Positions 1-5,809 of a DNA stretch of 6,456 nt are shown piece by piece. Within the stretch, counting starts at the first letter, position 1; the number at the start of each line of letters is the position of its first letter. Location: contig JACMQJ010000401.1 in NCBI GenBank assembly GCA_014377055.1, positions 1 through 6,456 on the forward strand. The letters are read 5' to 3'. The position numbers and the translations under genes are program-made. The notes under the pieces are model-generated. The model was given only the letters and a program-made list of their open reading frames with translations. It was not told the DNA's origin and did not search any database. The stretch is from Candidatus Sericytochromatia bacterium (lineage in GTDB: Bacteria > Cyanobacteriota > Sericytochromatia > UBA7694 > JACMQJ01).

Positions 1-165
1 CTCACTTATAAATGAACCTGAGTCTTTATTACTGTCTCTACAAAAATCTACCTTAATTTTGTCTATTGGTAAATGTGTTTTTAAAAATGTATCTCTACTT
101 TTTTGTCTTGATTCAACAGTAAAATATTCATGTACATCATTTTTATTCCAAACTATGGTATTCAT
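1..165 (-). CDS. N-terminal 55 residues of an unidentified protein, third gene of the dpdA operon (DpdH-like ATPase is a guess)
   Basis: This gene starts with ATG at 165-163 and stays open to the left edge, so only 55 residues are visible. The ATG shares one base with the TAA of the preceding gene (TAATG), and a GTGAGG ribosome binding site lies at 176-181, about 10 bases upstream. This predicts coupled translation with the gene before it. The visible protein begins MNTIVWNKNDVHEYF and contains FLKTHLPIDKIKVD around residues 27-40. No catalytic motif is present in this fragment. In bacterial dpd clusters the large P-loop ATPase DpdH often follows DpdG, and I recall a Trp-containing start and an FL-x-TH-x-PI-like segment in that family. 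The match is from memory and position only, so it is a hypothesis. What is solid is a real gene start in a three-gene operon with dpdA. Confidence 0.7.
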   Translation of the reverse strand, partial: MNTIVWNKNDVHEYFTVESRQKSRDTFLKTHLPIDKIKVDFCRDSNKDSGSFISE

Positions 166-968
166 TAAATTATAACCTCACTAACTCTTCTATTTCCAAT
201 TAAGATTGTTTGTATAGAGTCATCTTTATGTACCATTTTAAGTTGATTATTTTGTTCAAGTAATTCAAATACCATAGCAAAACCTTTATGTAAGCGGCCT
301 TTTTTAGTAATACAGGCGCCAAAATTATTTTCAAAAAATGTTACCCAAGAATTTATTGATATAAAATTAGGTGTTTGATCTTTTAAAAGCATTAAACTTT
401 CTAAAATTAGTTCTGGCTTAGGAATGATCCAAACTCCATTACCTTTTAAATTTCTAATTAGTCGACAAAAATCAAATATATTAGACCAAAAATTTATTTT
501 TTCTTCATTCCAAGAAAAAATATCGGCTATTTCACTTCTTTCAATTACTTTGACTATTTCAGAATCTTGAATATGTAAGATATCTTTTTCAATAAGGGTT
601 TTATGTATTAAACTTAATGCCCTTTGTTTTGAATCATTCATATTAAGAATAGTTTTTAAGAGCAAATTCTGAAAGGATATTTCTTGGCTAAGATTTGTCG
701 GTACTCTAAATGAACGGACAGACCAAGAACGACCATTTTCTGATATTTCTAGTAATCCAGAACTAATTAAAAAACCAATAGCATCTTTTAAAATATCATC
801 ATTTAATTCACTAAAAATATTATTGTCTTTAGGTACATAACGATCAATAAGTTCAACATAGCTAGTTTCGCCTTTTTTTCTTATATATTCAAATATTCTT
901 TTTAATTCAGGACCACGAAGAGTAATTCTATTTATTAATAAAGGCTCAGGTAATTTTGTTTGTTTCAT
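165..968 (-). CDS. Hypothetical 267-residue protein coupled to dpdA; winged-helix-like N-terminal part (DpdG-like candidate)
   Basis: The ATG at 968-966 shares one base with the dpdA stop (TAATG), and an AAGGAA ribosome binding site lies at 977-982. The gene ends by overlapping the next ATG in the same way, so it sits between two coupled genes. The product is soluble-looking, with no signal peptide or membrane segment. Residues about 20-90 have the look of a winged helix: helices, then LKDAIGFLISSGLLEI followed by a short strand-like ENGRSWSV. The remainder is mixed, with several Trp residues in the segment around 150-215 (FSWNEEKINFWSNIF, GVWIIPKPE). No enzyme motif is visible. By position after dpdA and before a possible ATPase it could correspond to DpdG, a dpd-cluster protein of unknown function. 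I do not recognise the sequence itself, so no symbol is given. Confidence 0.85.
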   Translation of the reverse strand: MKQTKLPEPLLINRITLRGPELKRIFEYIRKKGETSYVELIDRYVPKDNNIFSELNDDILKDAIGFLISSGLLEISENGRSWSVRSFRVPTNLSQEISFQNLLLKTILNMNDSKQRALSLIHKTLIEKDILHIQDSEIVKVIERSEIADIFSWNEEKINFWSNIFDFCRLIRNLKGNGVWIIPKPELILESLMLLKDQTPNFISINSWVTFFENNFGACITKKGRLHKGFAMVFELLEQNNQLKMVHKDDSIQTILIGNRRVSEVII

Positions 969-1897
969 TATAATATTTCCTTTTCTATGATTTCATTTTG
1001 GATTTCCCACTTTAAATGAAAATAATTATGAATCGCTTTCCAATTAATATTTTTTTTCTGACCGCCAAGAAGTAATCTATCAGGATCTTCAATGCATACT
1101 GGACAAATACATGATTCAAGCTTATCAATAATTTCTCCGAAACTGTAATTACGAGTCCATTCTTGGGAACGAGTATCTCTAAGAAATTTACAACGTCTAA
1201 ATGGATTAGAATAAATAATTGCACCATTTATTGCTTCTCTCATTGGAGTAGAAGAATCGATAGACTCTACTTTTAATTTTTTTAATTTTGAAATTAATCC
1301 AGGAGCAGTGATACCAAAAATATGAACTCTAGTACCTATGGCTTCTATAACTGCCTCTATAATTCTAAATATAAGTTGTTTATCACCTCTTGCAGATAAA
1401 GGAATTAAAGAACCGATACCAAATGTTTCATATCCTATCTCGGCTAGTCTAAGACTTGAATAATACGCGGTTTCTGGGTCAAAAGCTTGTACTACTCCCA
1501 TAAAGCGATAGTTTTTATATAATTTTTGTTTTTCCATTAAGTTAAAATATTGTTCTGCATTTTTAATAGTTAATTTAATTCTTTCAAGTGCTTCAGTTTT
1601 AGATATTTTATAGGGAATTAACGGAATATCAGGACTACAGAAAGTTAATAGTTTAGATGGTACATCTTCACCAAAAATACTTAATTGTCTATTTAATACG
1701 TCTTCTGGAGAGGGGAAACGTTTATCTTTAATATACTGTATAGCTCCGCTATCAATGATTATTTTTTTAGGGAACTTTGTCCACTTTTTAGAAGACCAGG
1801 ATTTATTAACATTTCTAGGACTAATCATCATATGACAATTATCATCATACTCTTGATAATTTACATCTCTATCTGTCCAAGTTACATAGTAATCCAA
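968..1897 (-). CDS. dpdA: DpdA-family, TGT-like DNA transglycosylase (7-deazaguanine insertion into DNA)
   Basis: The 309-residue product has the full tRNA-guanine transglycosylase layout in compact form. IDSGAIQ at 48-54 matches the TGT DSGGFQ motif, with D49 as the general-base Asp. SPD at 88-90 fits the substrate-binding Asp. GVVQAF at 134-139 and GYETFGIGSL at 155-164 follow the family pattern. HIFGI at 192-196 leads to SIDSSTPMREA, where D214 fits the covalent nucleophile. The zinc site is intact: C263, C265, C268 and H294, with the 26-residue Cys-to-His spacing of bacterial TGT. DpdA enzymes exchange guanine in DNA for preQ0. The neighbouring queD and the phage-defence-style operon favour this over a tRNA-modifying TGT, as does the divergence from housekeeping TGT. 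The start is TTG (1897-1895), with AAAGGAG at 1905-1911 seven bases upstream. It is first in a minus-strand operon. Confidence 0.88.
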   Translation of the reverse strand: MDYYVTWTDRDVNYQEYDDNCHMMISPRNVNKSWSSKKWTKFPKKIIIDSGAIQYIKDKRFPSPEDVLNRQLSIFGEDVPSKLLTFCSPDIPLIPYKISKTEALERIKLTIKNAEQYFNLMEKQKLYKNYRFMGVVQAFDPETAYYSSLRLAEIGYETFGIGSLIPLSARGDKQLIFRIIEAVIEAIGTRVHIFGITAPGLISKLKKLKVESIDSSTPMREAINGAIIYSNPFRRCKFLRDTRSQEWTRNYSFGEIIDKLESCICPVCIEDPDRLLLGGQKKNINWKAIHNYFHLKWEIQNEIIEKEIL

Positions 1898-1911
1898 TTA
1901 TCAGCTCCTTT

Positions 1912-1932
1912 ATGTTTGCTTTAAGCAAACAT
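1912..1932. promoter_or_regulatory. Perfect 21-bp palindrome, probable operator of the XRE repressor
   Basis: Arms ATGTTTGCTT (1912-1921) and AAGCAAACAT (1923-1932) are perfect inverted repeats around one central T. It lies between the divergent dpdA and XRE genes, directly upstream of the dpdA ribosome binding site, and overlaps the end of the dpdA -10 hexamer. It also covers where a -35 for the XRE gene would lie if the TATAAT at 1935-1940 is its -10. Small XRE dimers bind such sites, so control of the dpdA operon and autoregulation are the natural reading. The binding partner is inferred from position. Confidence 0.75.
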
Positions 1933-1959
1933 TATATAATAAAAAATAATAATATACAA
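1931..1959 (-). promoter_or_regulatory. Sigma-70-type promoter of the dpdA operon
   Basis: Read on the minus strand, a -35 of TTGTAT (plus 1954-1959) and a perfect -10 of TATAAT (plus 1931-1936) are separated by 17 bases. Transcription would begin inside the 1912-1932 palindrome, giving a short leader before the TTG start at 1897. Overlap of the operator with -10 and start site implies repression by blocking RNA polymerase. Confidence 0.65.
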
Positions 1960-1966
1960 TATATGC

Positions 1967-2248
1967 ATGGAAAAAAAGAATGAGGCTTCTAAAAAAGAAT
2001 TTGGAGAGCGTTTAAAGAAAATTAGGAATGAAGGAAGTCTATCTCAAGAACAATTGGGTAAGACATTAGGATATAAAAATCCTAGATCCGATATTAGTAA
2101 CCTTGAAAATGGACGCAAATATCCTTCTGTTGATAAATTAATTAAATTAGCAGAATCTTTACCAGTATCAATTGATTATCTATTACTTGGCAAAAAAGTA
2201 ACATGGATAAAAAGTTATGAGGATTCTGAAAATTTAGAAAATAATTAA
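1967..2248 (+). CDS. XRE/Cro-type helix-turn-helix repressor
   Basis: The 93-residue protein carries one Cro/C1-type HTH domain at about residues 12-75. The pattern FGERLKKIR, then LSQEQLGKTLGY (first two helices), SDISNLENGRKYPSVDKLIKLAESL and DYLLLGK is classic. The acidic tail (76-93) is too short for a second domain, so it resembles small autoregulatory repressors. It is divergent from the dpdA operon and faces its operator. This fits the controller-type regulators that time expression of modification and restriction genes. The ATG at 1967 has no Shine-Dalgarno upstream. A TACAAT at 1955-1960 would start transcription almost on the ATG, so the mRNA may be leaderless; alternatively TATAAT at 1935-1940 gives a leader of about 20 bases. 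The gene converges on queD with a four-base overlap. Confidence 0.93.
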   Translation: MEKKNEASKKEFGERLKKIRNEGSLSQEQLGKTLGYKNPRSDISNLENGRKYPSVDKLIKLAESLPVSIDYLLLGKKVTWIKSYEDSENLENN

Positions 2249-2670
2249 GCTAAAGATACCTCTACAGCGCAATTTTCAGTCTCGAATAATTCTAGCTTGT
2301 ATACTGTAATTCCTGTATCAGCCATCAAAGGTGGGATTATTTCATACAAAAGATGCAAAGCTATATTTTCTGCAGTAGGATTAGAATCTAATATATATGG
2401 CTTCTTTTTATTTATTCTTACTATATCTTCAACGATAGTATCATTTTTATAAACTATAAATGTATGATCAAAGTTCTCATCAATCCAAGTACCAATTTTT
2501 TCTTTTAGAACAGAAAAGTCAATTACTCTGCCTAAAGCATCAAGTTCTTTTGTTCTAGCATATATCCAAAGTACATAATTATGACCATGAATATTTTTAC
2601 ATTTTCCTTCATGTTCAAAAACTCTATGACCAGCACAAAATTGTATTCTTCGTTTACAAGTTATTTCCAA
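2245..2670 (-). CDS. queD: 6-carboxy-5,6,7,8-tetrahydropterin synthase QueD (preQ0 pathway)
   Basis: The 141-residue product is a full-length QueD/PTPS-family enzyme. It converts 7,8-dihydroneopterin triphosphate to 6-carboxytetrahydropterin, the second step from GTP to preQ0. Zinc ligands are H15 (FCAGHR), H28 and H30 (CKNIHGH), and C24 in the same motif is the QueD catalytic Cys. D68-H69 (NFDHT) supply the catalytic pair, D51-F52 and NPTAEN (97-102) are family motifs, and E130 (LFETEN) binds the pterin. The start is TTG (2670-2668), with AGGA nine bases upstream. Being close to dpdA, it probably boosts preQ0 supply for DNA modification rather than serving only tRNA queuosine. QueE, QueC and FolE are not in view and would come from elsewhere. 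Its own promoter and an unusual leader stem lie upstream. Confidence 0.93.
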   Translation of the reverse strand: MEITCKRRIQFCAGHRVFEHEGKCKNIHGHNYVLWIYARTKELDALGRVIDFSVLKEKIGTWIDENFDHTFIVYKNDTIVEDIVRINKKKPYILDSNPTAENIALHLLYEIIPPLMADTGITVYKLELFETENCAVEVSLA

Positions 2671-2672
2671 CT

Positions 2673-2728
2673 TAAGTTATCCTAATTTTAGATTATTTAA
2701 AGAGTATAATATGAAATTAGATAACTTA
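2673..2728 (-). promoter_or_regulatory. queD leader hairpin that buries the ribosome binding site
   Basis: Arm 2673-2688 (TAAGTTATCCTAATTT) is the inverted repeat of 2714-2728 (AAATTAGATAACTTA), differing only by one unpaired base. In the minus-strand transcript this gives about 15 base pairs with a 25-base loop. The AGGA Shine-Dalgarno of queD lies inside the 3' arm, two to three bases from the end of the stem, just before TTG. The stem therefore could close the ribosome binding site. A DNA operator role is the alternative. Confidence 0.55.
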
Positions 2729-2736
2729 TACCTTTT

Positions 2737-2764
2737 AATATAATGCTATTTTAAAATAGAACAA
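2737..2764 (-). promoter_or_regulatory. Candidate queD promoter with a palindrome in the spacer
   Basis: On the minus strand, a -35 of TTGTTC (plus 2759-2764) and a -10 of TATATT (plus 2737-2742) lie 16 bases apart. The 14-base perfect palindrome CTATTTTAAAATAG (2746-2759) fills the spacer, a good place for a repressor site. The start would fall near 2730, so the transcript begins almost exactly at the leader hairpin. The -35 is weak, so this is moderate evidence. Confidence 0.45.
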
Positions 2765-2886
2765 TGGGTAAATCTCCAAGTTGGTAGTAAATGTGCCACA
2801 AAAATTATCCTATAAGAACTTAACTTTAAAGGAATATTTTATTTACCATGTTATCGATGGTTAGTACTTTTTTATTATATATTATT

Positions 2887-3010
2887 AAAAAGGAGTTATA
2901 TCTTGAATTTCAGGTAAGGCAACGATTCTTACGTAATCCTAACTTGAACGCTCATAATCCTGGCTATGAATAATCTAGGGGTATAGCACCGAAAACTACG
3001 TAAAGGTTTT
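2887..3010 (+). other. GC-richer non-coding stretch with pseudoknot-like pairing; possible structured leader of the 3018 ORF
   Basis: This stretch is visibly richer in G and C than its surroundings (about 42% in 2911-3006) but has no convincing gene. Segment 2911-2919 (CAGGTAAGG) can pair with 2938-2946 (CCTAACTTG) at eight of nine positions. CTTACGTA (2928-2935) in its loop can pair with TACGTAAAG (2997-3005), with one bulged A. GCTAT (2963-2967) pairs with ATAGC (2983-2987). The last-named outer segment includes the AAAGG that would serve the ATG at 3018. A strong AAAGGAG at 2889-2895 precedes a TTG codon at 2903, but that frame ends after four codons. It may be a leader peptide or a decayed gene start. 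I know no RNA family that it matches. The stretch 2765-2886 before it holds nothing I can name. Confidence 0.25.
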
Positions 3011-3017
3011 TTAATCG

Positions 3018-3242
3018 ATGAAAGGTGATCTATTAATTGTCCCTGAATTATCTCTTAAGAAATACAAAAGAAAAGGAGTAGAAACTTGCGTTTCTATTCT
3101 AAAAGATGATTTTGATATTGAAAATATTAAGTTAACTAGTATATTAGGACTTGTCTATGCTATTAATCAAAGAATATTAGCATATAACTTAAAATCATTT
3201 ATTCAAAAAAATAAAGAGACCAAAATATCTAAATTAATATAG
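3018..3242 (+). CDS. Small hypothetical protein, 74 residues
   Basis: An ATG at 3018 follows AAAGG at 3002-3006 with an 11-base gap, a weak but usable ribosome binding site. An in-frame stop directly upstream (3012-3014) rules out a longer form. The product begins MKGDLLIVPELSLKKY, is lysine-rich at both ends and has a mildly hydrophobic middle (LTSILGLVYAINQRILAYNL, about 39-58). That middle is amphipathic rather than a clear membrane span. I do not recognise it. Codon use fits the neighbours, but its length leaves open that it is a chance ORF or a remnant. Confidence 0.45.
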   Translation: MKGDLLIVPELSLKKYKRKGVETCVSILKDDFDIENIKLTSILGLVYAINQRILAYNLKSFIQKNKETKISKLI

Positions 3243-3518
3243 ATTTAATAATCTATCATCTGCCATTGAGGTTTATAAATAGGGCTGAAAGTATCTTACA
3301 TACTAATACTAAAAAATAATTAAAAATCTTTTCTAAATCTAAATTGACTGGAAATATTAAATTAGTTTTATTACAATATATAACATCTTGGGAAGACTTG
3401 TGGGTCTGTGCAAAAAATACCTATTTGTATTAGCAAGGGTTTTCATAATATGTGGGAATAAGTTTTTACAGTGGGATGTTGAACTAAATTATTATATTGA
3501 TTCAGGAGCATTTTAGAT
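3243..3518 (+). promoter_or_regulatory. Upstream region of the replication-like gene with candidate promoter and GTGGG motifs
   Basis: No gene is visible in this 276-base stretch. A TTTACA at 3465-3470 and a TATTAT at 3490-3495 are 19 bases apart, a fair promoter for the gene at 3519. Three copies of GTGGG occur on the same strand (3400-3404, 3452-3456, 3471-3475). They are the only GC-rich points here and could be parts of initiator binding sites, but their spacing of 52 and 19 bases is irregular. If the next gene is a replication initiator, an origin here would be usual. The sequence does not prove one. Confidence 0.3.
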
Positions 3519-5030
3519 ATGGATAATAACAGGCATATAACAAGTAATTGTACATTGGTCGGCTGGGCTATGACCGATGAAGATAGATATTATAATCTTC
3601 AGAAAAAGTTAGGTCTGGATATAACTGAGGAAAAAGTAGTTCCAATAAAGAAAGAGACTAAGACTCAGGTTATCCAGGAGCAAAAACCTAAAAAAGAAAC
3701 TAAAGTAAAAGAAAAGGTTAAATCTGAATATCCTAGTATTTCAACTGAGACATTTAAAAATTACTTTAGAGATGTTATATCAGTTCGTAGAGTTGACTAT
3801 TTTAAAATGGAAGAACACTTAGGTACTGAATTATTAGATAGCCATAAAACAGTACTCTATTTCTTTATGAAACGCACTGCAAAATTAGGTGCATCTTTTG
3901 CATTTTTAAAACAGGTTAATATTCGAGAAGGTGTTGGATACGGTAATTCAGTTTTTACACGAGGAACAAAACTTTCAAGACCTACAATAAGAAAAGCAAT
4001 TGATTTTTTTATTGATAATGAAATAATATTTACTCATAAATTTGGTAATCAAAAAGGTCTTATGTATTTTTTAAATATTCCAGAGAATCAAAAATTTTTA
4101 GATTTAATTAAATCTGATAAGTTAACAAAAAATGATTGTGATCAGATAAATATTGTTCTTAAAAAAGAGAAAAAAAATATCTTCGATTTAGAAATTAAAG
4201 AAGAAATTTCACCTAAAAATGGTAAAGGTGTTCTTACAATAATGGTAAATAATTTTACTATAATAGTAAAAGAGTTTTACATTAATGGTAAAATTGTTTT
4301 ACCAAAAAAATCGCTAGAATCTAATGAAAATGATAGTTTAAATGATTCCCTTCCTAAAGATATATTTCCTAAAGAAATATATAAGAAGAAAGAAGAGAAT
4401 TTATCTCCTAAACTGAAAGAAAAAATAGCTAAAAATATTTTTTCTTCTTCTAATTTTTTTGATAAAAATTTTTCAGAAAAAGAAAATGATTATATTAACA
4501 AACTCTTGAATGTTTCTATTGAAGGTAAAAATATTGGCTTTACTACAAGTAATGCTAAAAAGATTATCAAACTTGGAGAAGTCTCAGGACAAAGTATTTT
4601 TGAAGTAATAGACAATCAAATTGAATATTTACCTTTCAGGAATAATAAAAGTAATGCAGTCTGGGCAGGAATTTTATACAACAATATCATTGAAAATAAG
4701 CCAGCTGGTAAAGAATGTACAGAAGGGATCGAAAAGATTAAATACAGTGCTTTAAATGAAAAGTATTTACCATTAATCCATATCTTTGAGCCTAATGGAA
4801 TGTCAGATAAATTAACAAAAGAACGTACAGAAAGGTTTTTAAAAGATAGAATATCTTGTTCTGCTGATATAGCTATAAGCAATAATAACTTTGAATTGAG
4901 AGATGATTTATTGAATAAAATTGCCAAGCTTAAATCCTCATGTGATTTAAATTTAGAGTTTGGTTGGGAAATAGATAATAAAAATTCAGGTTTTTATCAA
5001 TTAATTGAAAGTTTGGAAAATATGGTTTAA
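3519..5030 (+). CDS. Winged-helix replication-initiator-like protein, 503 residues
   Basis: The ATG at 3519 follows AGGAG (3504-3508) by 10 bases. Residues 1-35 form a small N-terminal segment, and 40-70 a Lys/Glu/Gln-rich linker. Residues about 105-188 form a winged helix: LLDSHKTVLYFFMKRTA, then TKLSRPTIRKAIDFFIDNEII (150-170, recognition helix) and a hairpin ending in GLMYFLNIP. Residues 190-310 are charged and low in complexity, including a PKDIFPKEIY near-repeat. At about 320-405, a helical module with NQIEYLPFRNNKSNAVWAGILYNNI resembles a C-terminal module I associate with plasmid and phage winged-helix replication proteins. That likeness is from memory. The final 100 residues are unrecognised. 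A DNA-binding role is well supported. Replication initiation is an inference from architecture, and a transcription regulator is the alternative. No transmembrane segment is visible. Confidence 0.85.
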   Translation: MDNNRHITSNCTLVGWAMTDEDRYYNLQKKLGLDITEEKVVPIKKETKTQVIQEQKPKKETKVKEKVKSEYPSISTETFKNYFRDVISVRRVDYFKMEEHLGTELLDSHKTVLYFFMKRTAKLGASFAFLKQVNIREGVGYGNSVFTRGTKLSRPTIRKAIDFFIDNEIIFTHKFGNQKGLMYFLNIPENQKFLDLIKSDKLTKNDCDQINIVLKKEKKNIFDLEIKEEISPKNGKGVLTIMVNNFTIIVKEFYINGKIVLPKKSLESNENDSLNDSLPKDIFPKEIYKKKEENLSPKLKEKIAKNIFSSSNFFDKNFSEKENDYINKLLNVSIEGKNIGFTTSNAKKIIKLGEVSGQSIFEVIDNQIEYLPFRNNKSNAVWAGILYNNIIENKPAGKECTEGIEKIKYSALNEKYLPLIHIFEPNGMSDKLTKERTERFLKDRISCSADIAISNNNFELRDDLLNKIAKLKSSCDLNLEFGWEIDNKNSGFYQLIESLENMV

Positions 5031-5305
5031 GGTATCACTTCCTTTTAAGGATTTAAAAAGTTTAAAAAAATAACTCAATTATCAAATAAAACATTAATAA
5101 AAAAACATCTAAAAAATTATTTTCTTTATATTACAGTATTTCAGTTTAATTTATTAATTATGACCAGTAAAAATATTATGTGCATAGCTAAAGAGAGAAA
5201 ATGAGCCTAATTTAGATAAAAATGAAAAAATAGGTATTTACTTTTCTATGATGTATGAATTACTATAAAAGACAATTAAAGTATAGAAATTAGGAAGGTA
5301 TTATT
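5031..5305. other. AT-rich intergenic region before umuD
   Basis: No gene or clear terminator is seen after the stop at 5030. The only stem near it, TCCTT/AAGGA (about 5050-5061), has a two-base loop and no T run. A TATAAA at 5264-5269 could be the umuD -10, but no good -35 accompanies it. I looked for SOS boxes of the CTGT-N8-ACAG and GAAC-N4-GTTC types and saw none. Induction by DNA damage is therefore unproven from sequence. Confidence 0.4.
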
Positions 5306-5809
5306 ATGACAGTAGTGGAAAGAAAAATAAAAAAGAAACTATTACGATTTCCTATTAAATCAGAATCAGTAAAAGAAATATTTTATTTCCAACATGGTTC
5401 AACTGTAAAACGCCCTTATTTTCTTACAGCAGCCAGAGCAGGTTTGCCAAGCATTCATGATGATAACAGCCATTTTGTTGAGAAACAAATTTGCATTCAG
5501 GAGTATTTGGTGAAAGATACTGAAAATACTTTTTATGTCAGAACTGCTGGAGATTCAATGGAGCCTTTAATTTATGATGATGATTTGCTGGTAGTGGATG
5601 CTACAAGAAAAAAAGATAAAGGTTATTTGTTAAATAAGGTTGTTGTAGTATTTATTAATGGCGAACATTTGGTTAAAAGATATGTTGTAGAGAATAATAA
5701 ACCTATTCTTCGTTCTGAAAATCCTAATTATCCAGATATTAAGATAAAGTACAGCGATTTTTTTGAAATTCAGGGACAGGTACTCCATGCCATTAAAGAG
5801 GTGAGATAA
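5306..5809 (+). CDS. umuD: UmuD-like S24-family self-cleaving protein
   Basis: The product of 167 residues is somewhat longer than E. coli UmuD (139) because of a basic N-terminal extension (VERKIKKKLLRF). AGLPSI at 44-50 matches the UmuD cleavage region, with A44-G45 as the scissile pair. GDSMEPLIYDDDLLVVD (82-98) carries catalytic S84, and LVKRY (122-126) carries catalytic K124, 40 residues later. The C-terminus, GQVLHAIKEVR, aligns with UmuD ends. No helix-turn-helix is present, so it is not LexA. UmuD after RecA-assisted cleavage partners UmuC to make polymerase V, but no UmuC follows here. It may serve a polymerase elsewhere or have a regulatory role, as UmuD-like proteins on mobile elements can. 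AGGAAGG at 5292-5298 lies seven bases before ATG. It overlaps the next ORF by one base. Confidence 0.9.
   Translation: MTVVERKIKKKLLRFPIKSESVKEIFYFQHGSTVKRPYFLTAARAGLPSIHDDNSHFVEKQICIQEYLVKDTENTFYVRTAGDSMEPLIYDDDLLVVDATRKKDKGYLLNKVVVVFINGEHLVKRYVVENNKPILRSENPNYPDIKIKYSDFFEIQGQVLHAIKEVR

Noticed and set aside
1012..1227. 71-residue ORF on the minus strand inside dpdA
   Set aside because: It is another frame of a gene with intact family motifs and has no ribosome binding site of its own.
2857..2973. 38-codon plus-strand ORF starting MVSTFLLYIIKKELYL
   Set aside because: No SD lies before its ATG, the sequence is not recognised, and it overlaps the GC-richer structured stretch.
2887..3010. tRNA, preQ1 riboswitch or other known RNA class
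   Set aside because: No T-loop GGTTCGA, acceptor stem or preQ1 consensus could be found. Only ad hoc pairing is visible.
3400..3475. Clear iteron array
   Set aside because: The three GTGGG motifs have irregular spacing and little flanking similarity, so they were kept only as a hint.
4616..4927. 103-residue minus-strand ORF, hydrophobic
   Set aside because: It lies opposite the replication-like gene. Its Leu/Ile richness is expected from the reverse complement of Lys/Asn-rich codons, and no promoter or SD is visible.
5031..5305. SOS box controlling umuD
   Set aside because: No CTGT-N8-ACAG or GAAC-N4-GTTC site was seen. The ACAG and TTCAG pieces around 5141-5155 do not form a palindrome.
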